Assembly: GCA_027563935.2 (NCBI GenBank)
Contig: CM050447.1
Coordinates: forward strand, 86,785,461 to 86,849,460
Reading direction: 5' to 3'
Length of the DNA: 64,000 nucleotides
Origin: Costus lasius
Taxonomy: Eukaryota; Streptophyta; Magnoliopsida; Zingiberales; Costaceae
The notes beneath the pieces were generated by a model. That model did not search any database. It worked only from the letters and a program-made list of their open reading frames with translations, and was not told where the DNA came from. Position numbers and translations under genes: made by a program. How positions within the stretch are numbered: the first letter of the stretch is position 1; every line of letters begins with the position of its first letter. Below are positions 24,064 through 36,045 of this stretch, piece by piece.

Positions 24064-25630
24064 AAAAGAAGAAGAAGAAGAAGAAGCAGTAGAAAGGAGA
24101 TATGTGGCGGCAGAAGTAGAATATCTCTGTCGAGAAGAAGTAGAAAAAAAAAAGAAGAAGAGGCGGTAGAAAGGAGATATGTGGTGGCAGAAGTAGAATA
24201 TCTCTCTCGAGAAGAAGTAGTAAAAAAAAAGGAAGAAGAAGAAGGAGGTTTAAAAGAAGGAGGCAGAGAAGGCTCTCGGCAACAAAAAGAAGAGGGGAAT
24301 ATCTTTCAGCAAGAAGTGAAGGAGGTTTAAAAGAAAAGCAGGAAGAAGGTCTCAGCACAAAAAAAAAGAAGTGGTAGTAAAAAAAAAGAAGAAGAAGCGG
24401 TAGAAAAGAGATATGTGGCGGCAGAAGTAGAATATCTCTGTCGAGAAGAAGTAGAAAAAAAAAAGAAGAAGAAGCGGTAGAAAGGAGATATGTGGCGGCA
24501 GAAGTAGAATATCTCTGTCGGGAAGAAGTAGTAAAAAAGAAGAAGAAGAAGAAGGAGGCAGAGGAGGCTCTTGGGAAAAAAAAGAAGAGGAGAATATCTT
24601 TCAGCAAGAAGTGAAGGTGGTTTAAAAGAAAAGCAGGAAGAAGGTCTCAGCACAAAAAAAAAGAAGTAGTAGTAAAAAAAAAAAAAGAAGAAGAAGCGTT
24701 AGAAAAGACATATGTGGCGGCATAAGTAGAATATCTCTGTCGAGAAGAAGTAGAAAAAAGAAAGAAGAAGAAGCGGTAGAAAGGAGATATGTGGCGGCAG
24801 AAGTAGAATATCTCTGTCAGGAAGAAGTAGTAAAAAAAAAGAAGAAGAAGAAGGAGGCAGAGGAGGCTCTCGCCAACAAAAAGAAGAGGGGAATATCTTT
24901 CAGCAAGAAGTGAAGGAAGTTTAAAAGAAAAGCAGGAAGAAGTTCTCAGCACAATAAAAAATAAAAAAGAAGTAGTGAAAAAAAGAAGAAGAAGTAGTAG
25001 AAAAGAGATATGTGGCGGCAGAAGTAGAATATCTCTATCGAGAAGAAGTAGAAAAAAAAAGAAGAAGAAGAAGAAGCAGTAGAAAGGAGATATGTGGCAG
25101 CAGAAGTAGAATATCTCTGTCGGGAAGAAGTAGTAAAAAAGAAGAAGAAGAAGAAGGAGGTTTAAAAGAAGAAGGCAGAGGAGGCTCTCGGCAACAAAAA
25201 GAAGAGGGGAATATCTTTCAGCAAGAAGTAAAGGAGGTTTAAAAGAAAAGCAGGAAGAAAGTCTCAGCACAAAAAATAAAATAAAAAAGAAGTAGTAAAA
25301 AAAAGAAGAAGAAGCAGTAGAAAAGAGATATGTGGCGGCAGAAGTAGAATATCTTTGTCGAGAAGAAGTGGAAAAAAAGAAGAAGAAGAAGAAGCAGTAG
25401 AAAGGAGATATGTGGCGGCAGAAGTAGAATATCTCTGTCGAGAAATAGTAAAAAAAAAAGGAAGAAGAAGCGGTAGAAAGGAGATATGTGGCAGCAGAAG
25501 TAGAATATCTCTGTCGGGAAGAAGTAGAAAAAAGAAGAAGAAGAAGAAGCAGCAGTAGAAAGGAGATATGTGCTTGCAGAAGAGGAATGTCTCTATCAAG
25601 AAGAAGTAGTAAAAAAAAAAGAAGTGGTGA
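24064..25630 (+). repeat. Purine-rich higher-order minisatellite
   Basis: A 1.57-kb GAA-rich array. The core GATATGTGGCGGCAGAAGTA occurs about 12 times (near 24097, 24175, 24411, 24487, 24709, 24787, 25007, 25089, 25327, 25408, 25484 and 25565). A second core, GCAAGAAGTGAAGGAGGTTT, occurs four times (24310, 24604, 24902, 25219), giving a higher-order period of about 295-317 bases. The strand is almost pure purine. Long frames in this block (for example 23978-24607 minus) are artefacts of the repeat. Confidence 0.8.
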
Positions 25631-25672
25631 AAATGGAATTCTTTGTGGTGGAAGAGAATAAGCAAAATACTA

Positions 25673-25850
25673 CTGTCAAGGATTTTTATATCTTTCCTCT
25701 CACTGTCAAGGATTTTCAATATCCTTTATTTCCCTATCAAGGATCATTATATCCTTCCTCTTAGTGTCAAGGATTTTTATATCCTTCCTCTCAATGTCAG
25801 GGATTTTTCATATTCTTTAATATCTCAAGGGTTTTTCGTATCCTTCAATT
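25673..25850 (+). repeat. 30-31-bp tandem repeat (TGTCAAGGATTTTTATATCC)
   Basis: About six units starting near 25673, 25704, 25734, 25764, 25795 and 25822, each with TATCAAGG or TGTCAAGG followed by ATTTTTATATCCTTCCTCT. It directly follows the purine array and differs from it. Confidence 0.7.
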
Positions 25851-26408
25851 CAATCAGGAATTTTGCAAAGTCAACACTGAAATTTAAGTGCTGTTTTGAT
25901 TTTAAGGATTCTACATCCTTAAGCTTTGGGTATGCATACAAAAGAGAGAAAGTAGTAGAGAACTATCAACAAAAAGCTAGAAATCAAAGGATGTGTTTTC
26001 ACCATCATTTTTTTAAGTAGATTCCTAGAAATAAAGAGATATAAGAGAAAATAGCTAATACGGTGATCCTTTCTGCCTCACTCTCTTAAACGACACTATG
26101 AATAAGGAGTATAAAAAAAAGAAGAAAGGAGGTAGCAACAAAGAACACAAAGAAAAGAGAAAGGAAGGTTGATTTAACTCAATCTACAAGTTTATTGTCG
26201 AGCAAAGAAGGTGGAGTTTCTTCACGCCACCTGGACAGTGACGATGAAAATTGAGCAAAAGAAGATGCGAAATTTTAAATTTGTGCACTTCATTGAGATC
26301 CTATGCACACTACAGTAGAGTTTAATCTGAAATTACGTGAATGAAGTTTAATTGATAGATTCAGACCTAATTGAAGTGGATATAAGGGGAACGAACCTAA
26401 CCTGATTT
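25851..26408. other. Spacer, nothing recognised
   Basis: AT-rich sequence with short purine runs. I see no coding frame, LTR end or RNA gene. Confidence 0.4.
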
Positions 26409-27130
26409 GTGTCACCAAGCACAACGGTGCCACCATCTTTCCTCGCCATGCTTCTCGACGCCAGAAATGCAGCGGCACCATCACTCTTTAATTCCTTGGG
26501 AATAGCTACGGCCATCGCCTTTACTGTCTTCTCCCCTGATGGCCACCTCTTCCAGTCTTCTAGATCAAGCTCACCCTTGGCCGACTGGAAAGGGTAACGC
26601 GGTCGTTAGCATTCGCACATACGCCATCGTCTCTGGCACGTTCAACATCTTCTCCTCGCCTCTTCCTAGAACTTGAAACGCGCAGCTCCGTCGTAATGAA
26701 CTTGCAGCGCCGCCTGAAGTCCATTGGACTCCAGCAAGTAGAGCAGAGTCATCATCGCTGTCGCGCCACTACATCGTCAACCGGAAGCTCAGCATCGCTC
26801 ACCCCTTTCCTTGCAACCGACGCCTCCAGTGGCATCAACTCGCCATCGCTCCCTGAGTTTGTCCAGTGGAAGCCCGATGACACTGCTGCAAACCTAGCAG
26901 CCTTAAAATCGCGTCAGTCTCTGGCCAGCAAGAGCAACAGCTTCGCCAAGTAGCACAGCAGCGCCGGCAACTCCATTGAAGGATTTGACCTCTCGCCGAG
27001 ATCTTCCCCCACCGACAGTAGCAACGCCGTAGCCCCACCAAAATCGCGCCGTGACCTTTGCCAAAATGGCGTCGCCTCCTCTTTAACGCCATCTCATCGG
27101 AATTCCCTCTATCGGCGAGTGGAAGAACTA
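26409..27130. other. GC-rich stretch of unknown origin
   Basis: About 720 bases clearly richer in G+C than the surroundings, with short open frames on both strands (26696-26953 plus, 27092-26835 minus). It resembles in composition the non-coding 3' region of G1 (38330-38541 and 56746-57331). It may be untranslated sequence of a gypsy element or a captured exon piece. No protein family is recognisable. Confidence 0.35.
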
Positions 27131-27516
27131 AACTAGAAAATGCTGCAATGCAGGGGAATGGCTCACGGGAAAAGACAAAAGAGTAACTTTAATCTTTGTC
27201 GAAAGAGATAATAAATAAAAAGGGAGATGTTTACACACCTGTTAATGAATGACGTAAAAAAAAATAGGTAGCTTTACATAAAAAGATAATAGATAAAATG
27301 AAAACATTTACGCATTTGATGTCACGTCTGACTCCAAAAATTATTAAAACATTTTGAAATGAATACTTGAATTAAAATATTTATCAAAAATAATATTGCT
27401 AAAAGGCCTTAGCACATCATGATGAAGTATTGTTTGGGAGGTTCGTACGTCGACGTTTGACGTTGGGGCGTAGTTCCTCAATACAAAGTTATGCTTATCA
27501 AGGCTGAAGTTTTATC
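27131..27516. other. Spacer before the 41-bp array, nothing recognised
   Basis: AT-rich sequence with no supportable feature. Confidence 0.4.
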
Positions 27517-28052
27517 AAAAATATCCATTAAGCCGTTGAGGCCGGATATTTTCCAAAATAAAAATATCCAAAAAGCCGCTAAGGCCGGATATTTTCTAAA
27601 TGGGAATATCCAATAAGCCACTAAGGCCGGATATTTTCCAAATACCCAATAAGATGTTGAGGCTAGGTATTTTCAATATTTAAATATCCAATAAGCCGTT
27701 GAGGTCGGGTATTTTCCAAATTTAAATATCCAATAAGCCATTGAGGTCAGATATTTTCTCAAATTTGAATATCCAATAAGCCGTCATGGCCGGATAATTC
27801 ATTAAATAAAATATACATTAAGCCGTTGAGGCTAGGTATTTTCCAAATTAAAATATCCAATAAGCCATTGAGGCCGGATATTTTCCAAATTAAATACCCA
27901 ATAAGCCGTTGAGGCCAGGTATTTTCCAAATTGAAATATCCATTAAGCTATTAATGCCGGATATTCTCCAAAGCCAAATACCCAATAAGCTATTGAGGCC
28001 GGGTACTTTCTAAATTGAAGCATCCAATAAGTCGTCGAGGCCGGATATTCCT
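27517..28052 (+). repeat. Array of 13 diverged ~41-bp units, each with a hairpin
   Basis: Units follow the pattern AAATATCCAATAAGCCGTTG then AGGCCGGATATTTTCC. The arms AAATATCC and GGATATTT are complementary, so each unit can fold on itself. I count 13 units; several carry changes in the centre (GCCATT, GCTATT, GTCGTC) while most keep the arms. Confidence 0.8.
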
Positions 28053-28429
28053 GAAATAACTAAGCTAATGCAAAGCCAGATACTTGACCTATACAAGTCG
28101 TCCAAATTGGCGGAGACTATTTCTTTTGTTGCTCTTTTATCATCAAATCATGTACTTTTTAATGTTTATGAATAATATTTTTAGTCTTTCCTCTATTTCT
28201 TTGCATAACATAGATCTCTTAATTAATGGTTTTCTGATCTCAGGGGTAATTAACAATTAGTGCTTGCGCTCATTGGAAGCCAGAACCCATTAAACAAAAA
28301 ATCTTATTAATTTAAGGTGAATTTAATAAAGGTCATATTACATTTCAATGTAACACTTTTTGACCCCACATACATCTCTTTCCGGCTTATTTCATTGATT
28401 TTCTTCAGAAGCTTCACTTCTTGTCATGT
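28053..28429. other. Spacer before G1, nothing recognised
   Basis: AT-rich sequence with no supportable gene or repeat. It may be part of the host of G1 or, if the LTR start is placed wrongly, part of the G1 LTR. Confidence 0.3.
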
Positions 28430-31400
28430 TGATGAATACAGGACAATTCACTCACTTTCGAAGCCATTTGGAAGTATATTTATATCCCCGAGTTCATCAT
28501 GAACCTTGATGAGAAGTTTTGCTTCAAATGGAACTATTTTCCAGAATTACGGCTGAGGCCATAATTGATGACACCAAAATTTATTATATTTTTCGTGTCA
28601 TTTCATTGGTCTTTTCGTGTCATATTTATGATCTTTTGCTTATTTTTAAGCCTTATTTGTCAAATATTGCGGAATCTACACAATTTCTTATTTTTCATGA
28701 TTTTCAAGTAAAAAGTGCCATATTTTGATGGATTTTGAAGGATTTGAGCACATGAATAGATTCCAGACGGCGAAACGAAGCCGCCCGCCAATTTTCATGC
28801 AAATCGGAGCAAGTTTGAAAAATACACCCTAGGTGTAATGGATAATATGGCTGTAATTTGTAGAAAATATGGCACTTCCGTAATTTATTTTACGGCTGTA
28901 ATTTCATCATAGATTCACGATTTTTGCGGACTGTTTGAAGCCCGATTCTTGTGCGGACCATATCTTGAGATCCAGACATCCAAATTTAGATCCAAAAGAT
29001 GCTGCGGACTTGTCTCAATGAGGAGAAGATAAAGGGACCAAAAGCCCCAATGTTTAAGGGGAATCGAGGGAGCAATTGACAGAGAGGCGCTTAGGATTTG
29101 GCTTCACACCAAGAGGCGTAGAGGACACCTTAGGCCCTGATTTTCACACAGAAGCTTCATTTGGAGGAGAGGATGACACATCAGAAGTTTCAAAGCCAGA
29201 GGAGATCAGACGGAGGAGAAATCAATGAAAGGGCGGTGCTGGCACTATTCACTCGCAACATTATGGCAATAATTTCTATTATAGCCGTGCTGTAAAGTTG
29301 TTTTCCACTTTTCTTTGATTTCTGATCATTCTAAACTATGGATTATTATATTTCTTTTTCCATGCAAGCTTAAACATATTTTTGGGACATGGGGTGTAAT
29401 TCCCTTGATTTTTAATGACTAGATGATCATTATTTTCGTCATGATAATACTTGTTGTTATAATTCTGCTTTTGTGATGAACCGTCTTTAATTTTCCTTAG
29501 ATTTATATTATCAGCATGTTTTAGAATTTTACGAAATAGACTGAAAGGTTGATCATGAAATTTTGAACCCTAAATAATCATTGAGTTTGGAACTTATCAT
29601 AAGAGATTAGGATTGTTCTTTGAATTCTGATTTTTCGTGATTTTATTGCCATGTTGATAATTTGAATCTAGGGTTAAATTATTGTGTTAGACTTCATTTG
29701 ATGCTGCAAGAAATTGAGTATTAGATCGTCGAAAAACCTTAAGTAGAACTTGTGTTGAGACTCGGATGCACGAAAGTGATCCTTGTGATTCCACTTGAGA
29801 TTATCAACTTAGAATTTGGATGCACGAAAGTGATCATTGAGTTCTTTGATTGATGATTTACTTATCTACAGCGTTGGTATAAATCTTGCGTGAAAGCGAG
29901 GATTGATCCCTGCATGATTTTCTGCACGAAAGTGAGATAATTCTTTTATGAAGTAAATTAAGTCTTTATCATAACAAGATTTGACTGACGACCTCTTGTT
30001 TATATCTAGTCATTGAAATTAAGGTGGATGAAACCCTAGTCCCATGTTTATCTCTCTGATTTCGTGTTCTTTCTATTATTCACTTGCATCATATTCGATT
30101 TGCTTAGCTAGTGAGAATACAATTATTTGGTACTTAACACATAGGTCCCTGTGGACTCAATACTTTCTTTATTACTTCGAGTATCCGTGAACTTGCAGAT
30201 CACAATAATAATCAGCATTATGGCTGTAATTTCTAGTTTGAATTATCAAGAAATCTGTCTTAATTCAAGCATTATCATATTCCGAAGGCGTGCTCTCAAT
30301 TTTCACAAAATAAGCCTTTCGGAAGACAAAAAGTTCGACATAACACATTACGGGTATAGCCAAAATTTCACCCTGCCCGTAATCTTAACACTGGCGACCT
30401 TTGATGTCATACTTTGGCCGGAATTCAAGTCAAGTCAAGGTCAACTCGCTCGCAAAATTTTAGATGAACCGCAGTTCGCTACAGAAATTACAGGCATGCC
30501 CATAATCTCATTACACCCGTAATGGTGTTAAGAGCATTTAGTGCGTTGGAGGGCTGCCATAAATGGGTCATAACTTTTCCGTTACAACTCCAATTTTGGC
30601 GTTTTTGGTGTCATTATGATGAGTATTTAATGGCCCATAAGTGTATGGACATTTCAGGAGTTGAAGAGAGCTTTGGTAAAAGAGAGCTATGGGCGTTTTT
30701 GGTGTCAAAACGCAGCTAATTAAGAGAGCTGTCAAGGCATATGTTCATAAATGGGTTTTGGTTCTATAAAATGGGTGAAAAGCTTCTTGCATTGGTGACG
30801 AGTCTTGGCTAGAGGTGGAATTTTTGGTGAAAGTTTGGGAAAATAAGTTCTCTTGTGCATCTATTCTAGAAGGCTTGGAGGAAGAAGGTTTCAACCCTTT
30901 TTGAAGAGTTTTTGGTCTTCTATGTTCAATTCTTTCTTATATTTTGATTTTCTTTGTAGAGATTTGTACTTAAATGACGTTATGATAGCGTAATCCTTTT
31001 GTTGTAATTAAGGGTGTAGTCTTATTGTTTGTATCTCATTCTCAAACTTGTTATTTCAAAGCAAATGCAAATTTTACTTTGTGTTTATTCGTTCTATGCC
31101 GTTTTATCACTAGAATTACCTTGATCACGTAATTTATTTTCTCGGGCGTCGCAAGAAGGACCGAAAGGTGAATTGTGATGATAGATCTACTAGTTTGAAC
31201 ATACTCTGACCTGTCAAGAAATTGGGCAGGATATGTATGAGGAGTTTTATAGTATCTCTAAACCCATTGGATCAATCTAGGTATGGTGAGCCACGAAAGT
31301 ACGATGCCGATCTGGATTGATACCGGATTACGCCGTTGAAAGAGGGTAATCTATACCTTTTGATACTTCCTTGAGCACTTTTAAAATCGCTTTCCTATAA

Positions 31401-31685
31401 TTTTGACTTGTTTGAATTTGAGATCCATCAACGAGACGAACCTGATATTCCGATATCTCAAACCTTGGTTTTTCCGCTCGAAGCTTTCTCTTGCCAGATT
31501 CGGTTTACTTTAAGTTATATTGGCTTTGAGTTTCGTGATCTTCAAACACTTGATCTGATTGTCTAGCTATTAATTCATAATCTCTTGGTACTTGATCAAT
31601 GTCCCTGAGGGATCGACATCTTAAGTACTATCACGACGAAACCATCACGCTTGCGGTTAGTTGTGCGTTAGTACGGCATACATCA
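28430..31685 (+). repeat. G1 5' LTR (family C), interrupted by a solo LTR
   Basis: The end is firm: GCATACATCA at 31685, followed by a primer site. The start is tentative, placed at TGATGAATACAGG (28430), because the 3' LTR is not available for comparison. Without the solo LTR it would be about 1.6 kb, similar to the other gypsy LTRs here. Its second half matches 21408-22815. It carries palindromic ATTATGGCCATAAT-like and CATTACACCCGTAAT motifs around 30210-30525. Confidence 0.55.
28566..30204 (+). repeat. Family A solo LTR with ataat target duplication
   Basis: 1639 bp, TGATGACACC...CAGATCACA, matching the G2 LTRs but in plus orientation. It is flanked by ataat (28561-28565 and 30205-30209). 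Removing it and one duplication leaves a continuous family C LTR (GCCATAAT|CAGCATTATGGC, a palindromic site). It contains the repeated GCACGAAAGTGA motifs at about 29761, 29823 and 29923. No internal sequence remains, so it arose by LTR-LTR recombination. Confidence 0.85.
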
Positions 31686-31690
31686 AGTTT

Positions 31691-31708
31691 TGGCACTGTT
31701 GTCGGGGA
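31691..31708 (+). promoter_or_regulatory. G1 primer binding site (tRNA-Asp-like)
   Basis: TGGCACTGTTGTCGGGGA, five bases after the LTR end, is a degenerate form of the primer site complementary to tRNA-Asp seen in Athila/Tat-like elements. G-to-A and C-to-T changes agree with general decay. Confidence 0.65.
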
Positions 31709-31906
31709 CATGCAACCAATATTAAAGAGATTTAACAATTGGTAGACTAGACATTTTGTTTCTTTTGCTATTGCTTTTGTTTCTTTGTTTTTGTTTGTTC
31801 GTTTGTGTTTTTCTGTTCTGTTTGTTTCTTTGTTATTGTGATTTAGTTTTTCTCTCTATCTTTTACGCTTAACTATTATATACGTAGAGGTTTACGATCA
31901 AGTGAA

Positions 31907-33640
31907 TTGGAAGATCTGTACGAGCTTGATCAAGAAATTGAAAGGACGTTCCATTGTAGAAGACGATTAAAGGAATTGAGTGCTAGAGAATCATCGAGGA
32001 TTACTGAACCTATTCCTATTGATCTACTGATGGCGAACAACAACAGGACTCTGAAGGGTTTTGCGGCTCCCAATGCTCAGGGTCTTCACTCATGTATTTC
32101 TCGACCTCCAGTGGAGGCCAATAACTTCGATATTAAGCCCTCCCTTTTATCGATGGTTCAGTAGAACCAATTCGGAGGCCTGCCATCTGAAGACCCAAAC
32201 ATGCACCTGTCAATTTTCTTGGAGTTTTGCGACACGATGAAGATGAATGGAGTTTCTAGTGACGCGCTATGACTACGACTATTCCCATTCTCTCTATGGG
32301 ATAGAGCTCGAAACTGGATATATTCTCTCTAACCTGAATCTCTAACCACCTGGGAACAACTTTCTCAAGCATTTCTCTCGAAGTACTTTCCCCCAAGCAA
32401 AACTATTCAATTGTGAAACCAGATCACTGGTTTTACCCAAAAAGATGGGGAATCTCTGTATGAAGCTTGAGAGCGATTCAAGGAACTTCAACGTCTATGC
32501 CCACACCACAGCCTAGAAAAATGGGTAATTGTTCATACATTTTACAATGGTCTTAACTACAATACGCGTCTTACTGTAGATGCAGCTACTGGTGGAGCAA
32601 TCATGAACAAAAACGTTGACGACGCAATGAATTTACTGGAAGATATGGCACTGAATCACAACCAATGGGCTGGAGACCAACGAGGTACATCATCTAGGGC
32701 CATCGTGCCAGGTAAGTATGAATTAGATGCCTTAAGTTCTTTAGCTACTAAGGTTGATTCACCATCTTGAAAATTGGATTTGTTGAATGTCAATTCTGTT
32801 GATTCAAGTTCTAATCCTTCTGTATGTGAGATATGTGGAATTATGGGGCACAACTATGATAATTTCCTGTTAGTTATTTCTCAACCCTCTGAACCACAGC
32901 AAGAATATGTCAATGCTGTAGGGAACCAAAATTCAAGACCACAAAATAATCCCTACTCCACTACATACAATCCTGGCTAGAGAAACCATCCTAACTTCTC
33001 TTACAGGAACAACCCCAATCCTGCTCCACAATCGAACTATAGACCTCCACCTGGATTCCAGCCTCGACTGTATGCACCACAACCTCAAAGGACCTCACTT
33101 GAAGCAATCATGGAAAATTTCAACTCCTCTCAAACCAAGACCAATGAGAGCGTTAATGATATGATGCGTCACATGTCCTCTAGATTAGACTCCATTGAAG
33201 CCCACAACAAACAGGTTGATATCCAATTGGCAAACTTAGCCATTAGCCTGGCTAGACCCGCAGGTAGGTTACCTTCCCAACCTGAATAGAACCCACGAGA
33301 GAATTGTAGTGCAATTACTACTCGTAGTGGTAAGCAATTGGAAGAACCTAGAGTACCTGATTCCAACCTAAGTCTTGATGCATCTACCAGTCATGTACCC
33401 GAACCCGAGAGATCAAGTGAGGAAAAAGATGATCATGAGAGTGCACCAGCTTATGTCCCACCACTGCCTTACAAGCCACCAATTCCATTCCCTCAAATAC
33501 TGGCAAAGGCAAAGCTGGATAAACAGTTCGGGAAATTTTTGAAAATTTTGAAAAAGTTGTACATTAACATCCCCTTTACTAAAGCTTTAACGCAGATGCC
33601 CACATATGCAAAATTTTTTAAGGACATTCTTTCAAACTGA
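31907..33640 (+). pseudogene. G1 gag pseudogene
   Basis: A plant gypsy gag (retrotransposon gag, PF03732-like) in one unshifted frame with nine nonsense codons: 32162, 32270, 32330, 32414, 32468, 32768, 32978, 33287 and 33638 (first base). Recognisable parts: WDRARNWIYSL near 32297, the capsid stretch TTWEQLSQAFLSKYFPPSKT near 32348, QITGFTQKDGESLYEAWERF-like near 32420 (with a stop), and a zinc knuckle near 32830 (CEICGIMGHNYDNF) whose last Cys is Phe. A Pro-rich region and TTRSGKQL (about 33318) follow. Every stop is one C-to-T or G-to-A step from the expected codon. Dead gene. Confidence 0.9.
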
Positions 33641-33664
33641 CAGAAGCTGGAGGAACCTGGCACA

Positions 33665-36045
33665 ATGGTGCTTATTGAAGAGTGCAGCGCCATTATTCAA
33701 AACAAGCTTCTAGGGAAATTGAAAGATCCGGGCAGCTTTTCAATACCATGCAAAATAGGGGATTTGACTTTTGAACACGCGCTATGTGATTTGGGAGCCA
33801 GTGTCAGTTTAATGCCGTTTTCTATAAGCAGGAAACTGGACATTGGCTATGTAAAAGCAACACCAATTTCTTTGCAACCTGCTGACCACTCAGTACGCAA
33901 GTCGGCAGAAATCCTAGAAGACGTTCCGATCAAGGTTAGAGATTTCTTCATTCTAGTCGACTTTTTCGTGCTTGAGATGGAGGAGGACACAAAACTACTG
34001 ATAATCCTGGGAAGACCATTTCTTGTGACTGCCGGAGCAGTCATTGATGTGAAAAATGGAAAACTAGCCATAAACATGTTGGTGTATATGCCCTAGGACC
34101 TAGTTTTGGTCAACTTATGTACTACTTGACACTGGCATTGTCATTATCATTGTTTGACTACACCTGCGATTGTGTACTTACATGATAATGTCCCTGGAGA
34201 CAGATTGGATCTGTGCTCGAATTATAATCCCCAGTCGATGTACCTTAGTGGATATGGGACAGCTATGGTACTTGAGAGACTGGTATGTGGGCTGGTTAGG
34301 CACGTGGTGCTAACGCAGACACATGGGTATATCATTGGGGATATACTGGATAGACCCGCTATGAGGCTATGACTTGGTGTCATGAGTTATCCTCATAAGT
34401 GACAGGAGATGCATTGATCCCTTGACTTGAGGTCATTGATCATTCTGTATGGTTAGGGACTTGCTTTGATACAACCTAACACCTTGCCATAGCTGGGAGG
34501 TCATAACGGTTGTTATTGAGCATGTCACGACCCATATGAGAAGATCAATGGACAGACATAGGATTTGCCCCTTCCCTAAGGAAGTATGATATCCATGGAG
34601 CTCCTTTATGGTTCTATGACTGAGAGTGTATGGCCATACCCAGGTGAGAACCTGTTTTAGTCATAGCCATGTGATTGGATGAAAACAAGTGGTGACACAC
34701 TTGTCCAATCGGATATCAGTACGGCAAAGAGACTGTAATGCATCTGTACCTAGTTGCGATGATGGGGATGTCGATGTCGATATCCATTCCAACGACCTGG
34801 GTAGCAGCGATGCACTGCTAGGTGCCACTCACTGCTTGTGATGACCTTTGGTCAGCACTGCCAGCGTCAAAGGAACCTACAGGGTCGCACACCTTGATAC
34901 TTGAGTTCTCGTATTGATCGGGAAGCCTTATGATCGAGTTATTGGATAACTCGGATCTAATTGGGAGATTTCATCAGCGCCAATGGGCCTGATGAGATGG
35001 AAGAATGTTATTGTAGCCAAACTTCATTTTTGGCAGGTTGACCCGTATTTGACCATGGTTGGTCACATTTGGATTAGGGTTGCATTGGATTGGATCCAAG
35101 TGCTTAATCAACCTATGCAATGATGTTTGGGCTAGCTCATTATCCAATGAGGCCCAATAACAAGTTCTCATGAAGAGATGAGAGGCTAAAAGGGTATAAT
35201 GGGGAGAAACATGAACCATTAGGCGCCTAGGGGCATAATGGGGTCATGTTGGCGCCTTTGCTTCATTATGGAAGTAAAGGGCGCCTCCCCCTCTCTTCCT
35301 AGGATGGAATGCATGCCTCTATGGCATTGCTTGAGGCGCAAGGCAAGGCCTTGGCGCACATGGAAAGGCGTGGGAACAAAAGGTAAGGTTGAATGAGAAT
35401 TATGGAAATGTCTTGGAGACTTTCCTTATCTCAAACCTCCTCATCCTAGCCCTACACTTGTCATGATCCTAGCCATTACCCTAACCGCCTCTTGCCCTAT
35501 AAATATGACCCTAGTCGCCCCCTCTTGTGAGATATAAATCCTTGAAGGCGTGAACACAAGGAGAGGGGCGAGTGCTTGGAGCAAGGGTGCATCTTCCATA
35601 ACCGCAAGCTTCTTCCTCCTTTCCTCTTGGCGCAAGGAGATCTAGGGCTTGGCGGCTTGGGCGGTTTTCTTTCTTCTCTTGGCGCATCATCTCTCTTGGT
35701 GGCGCAAGTGAAGTAGAGTAACTCCCTAAGGCTTGGATCTTCTTCCCGAGGCTAGCACCGGGCGTGGAAGAAGAGAACTCAAGAGATCCGTGTGTGCGAG
35801 ACTGCAGAGGGCGCACACTTGGACGCCTACATCGGCATCGCTCCATATTGCTCTTAAGGTATTTCCTAACTCATCGTGTCGACTCCCTTGCTTGCGATCT
35901 TCACTGGGTTTTTGGGACTGGCCTGTTTCGGGGACATTCTTCCGCTGCGAAAAATGTATGTCCATAACTCTGAAAATTGTAAAATGTCCCCAGGGTTTCC
36001 CAACAAAACATTGGTGAGGAGGCTATCGAATTTGATTTAGCATGA
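33665..36045 (+). pseudogene. G1 aspartic protease, split by a solo LTR
   Basis: The same frame as gag runs into a retropepsin-type protease: the flap-side stretch SFSIPCKIG, the active-site motif LCDLGASVSLMP (about 33784-33818), the hydrophobic second motif LLIILGRPFL (near 34000) and KNGKLAIN at 34050-34073. It is then cut at 34076 by a 1929-bp LTR and resumes in frame at 36006-36045. The frame with the LTR and one aaaca removed is open to a TGA at 36043. The coding role is proteolytic maturation of gag-pol; this copy cannot do it. Confidence 0.85.
34077..36005 (+). repeat. Solo copia-type LTR in the G1 protease, aaaca target duplication
   Basis: 1929 bp with 6-base inverted ends TGTTGG...CCAACA, flanked by aaaca (34072-34076 and 36006-36010). 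A strong TATA box, TATAAATA, lies at 35498-35505. It is distantly related to family B LTRs: both share TATGCCCTA near the start, GTGTATGGCCATACCCAG (34627 here) and AGGGTCGCACA (34881 here). It also has a small hairpin TGACC-TTT-GGTCA (34842-34854) where family B has its GNRA hairpin. No internal domain remains. Small open frames inside it are not genes. Confidence 0.85.

Noticed and set aside
24064..25630. Centromeric or telomeric satellite
   Set aside because: The block is short, local and microsatellite-derived; no telomere motif and no long monomer array.
23978..25719. Long minus-strand frames rich in Leu, Phe and Ser
   Set aside because: They are translations of the purine-rich minisatellite and shift with repeat-length changes; no domain or codon signal.
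27517..28052. CRISPR array
   Set aside because: Units are contiguous diverged repeats without unique spacers, in a plant-type context without cas genes.
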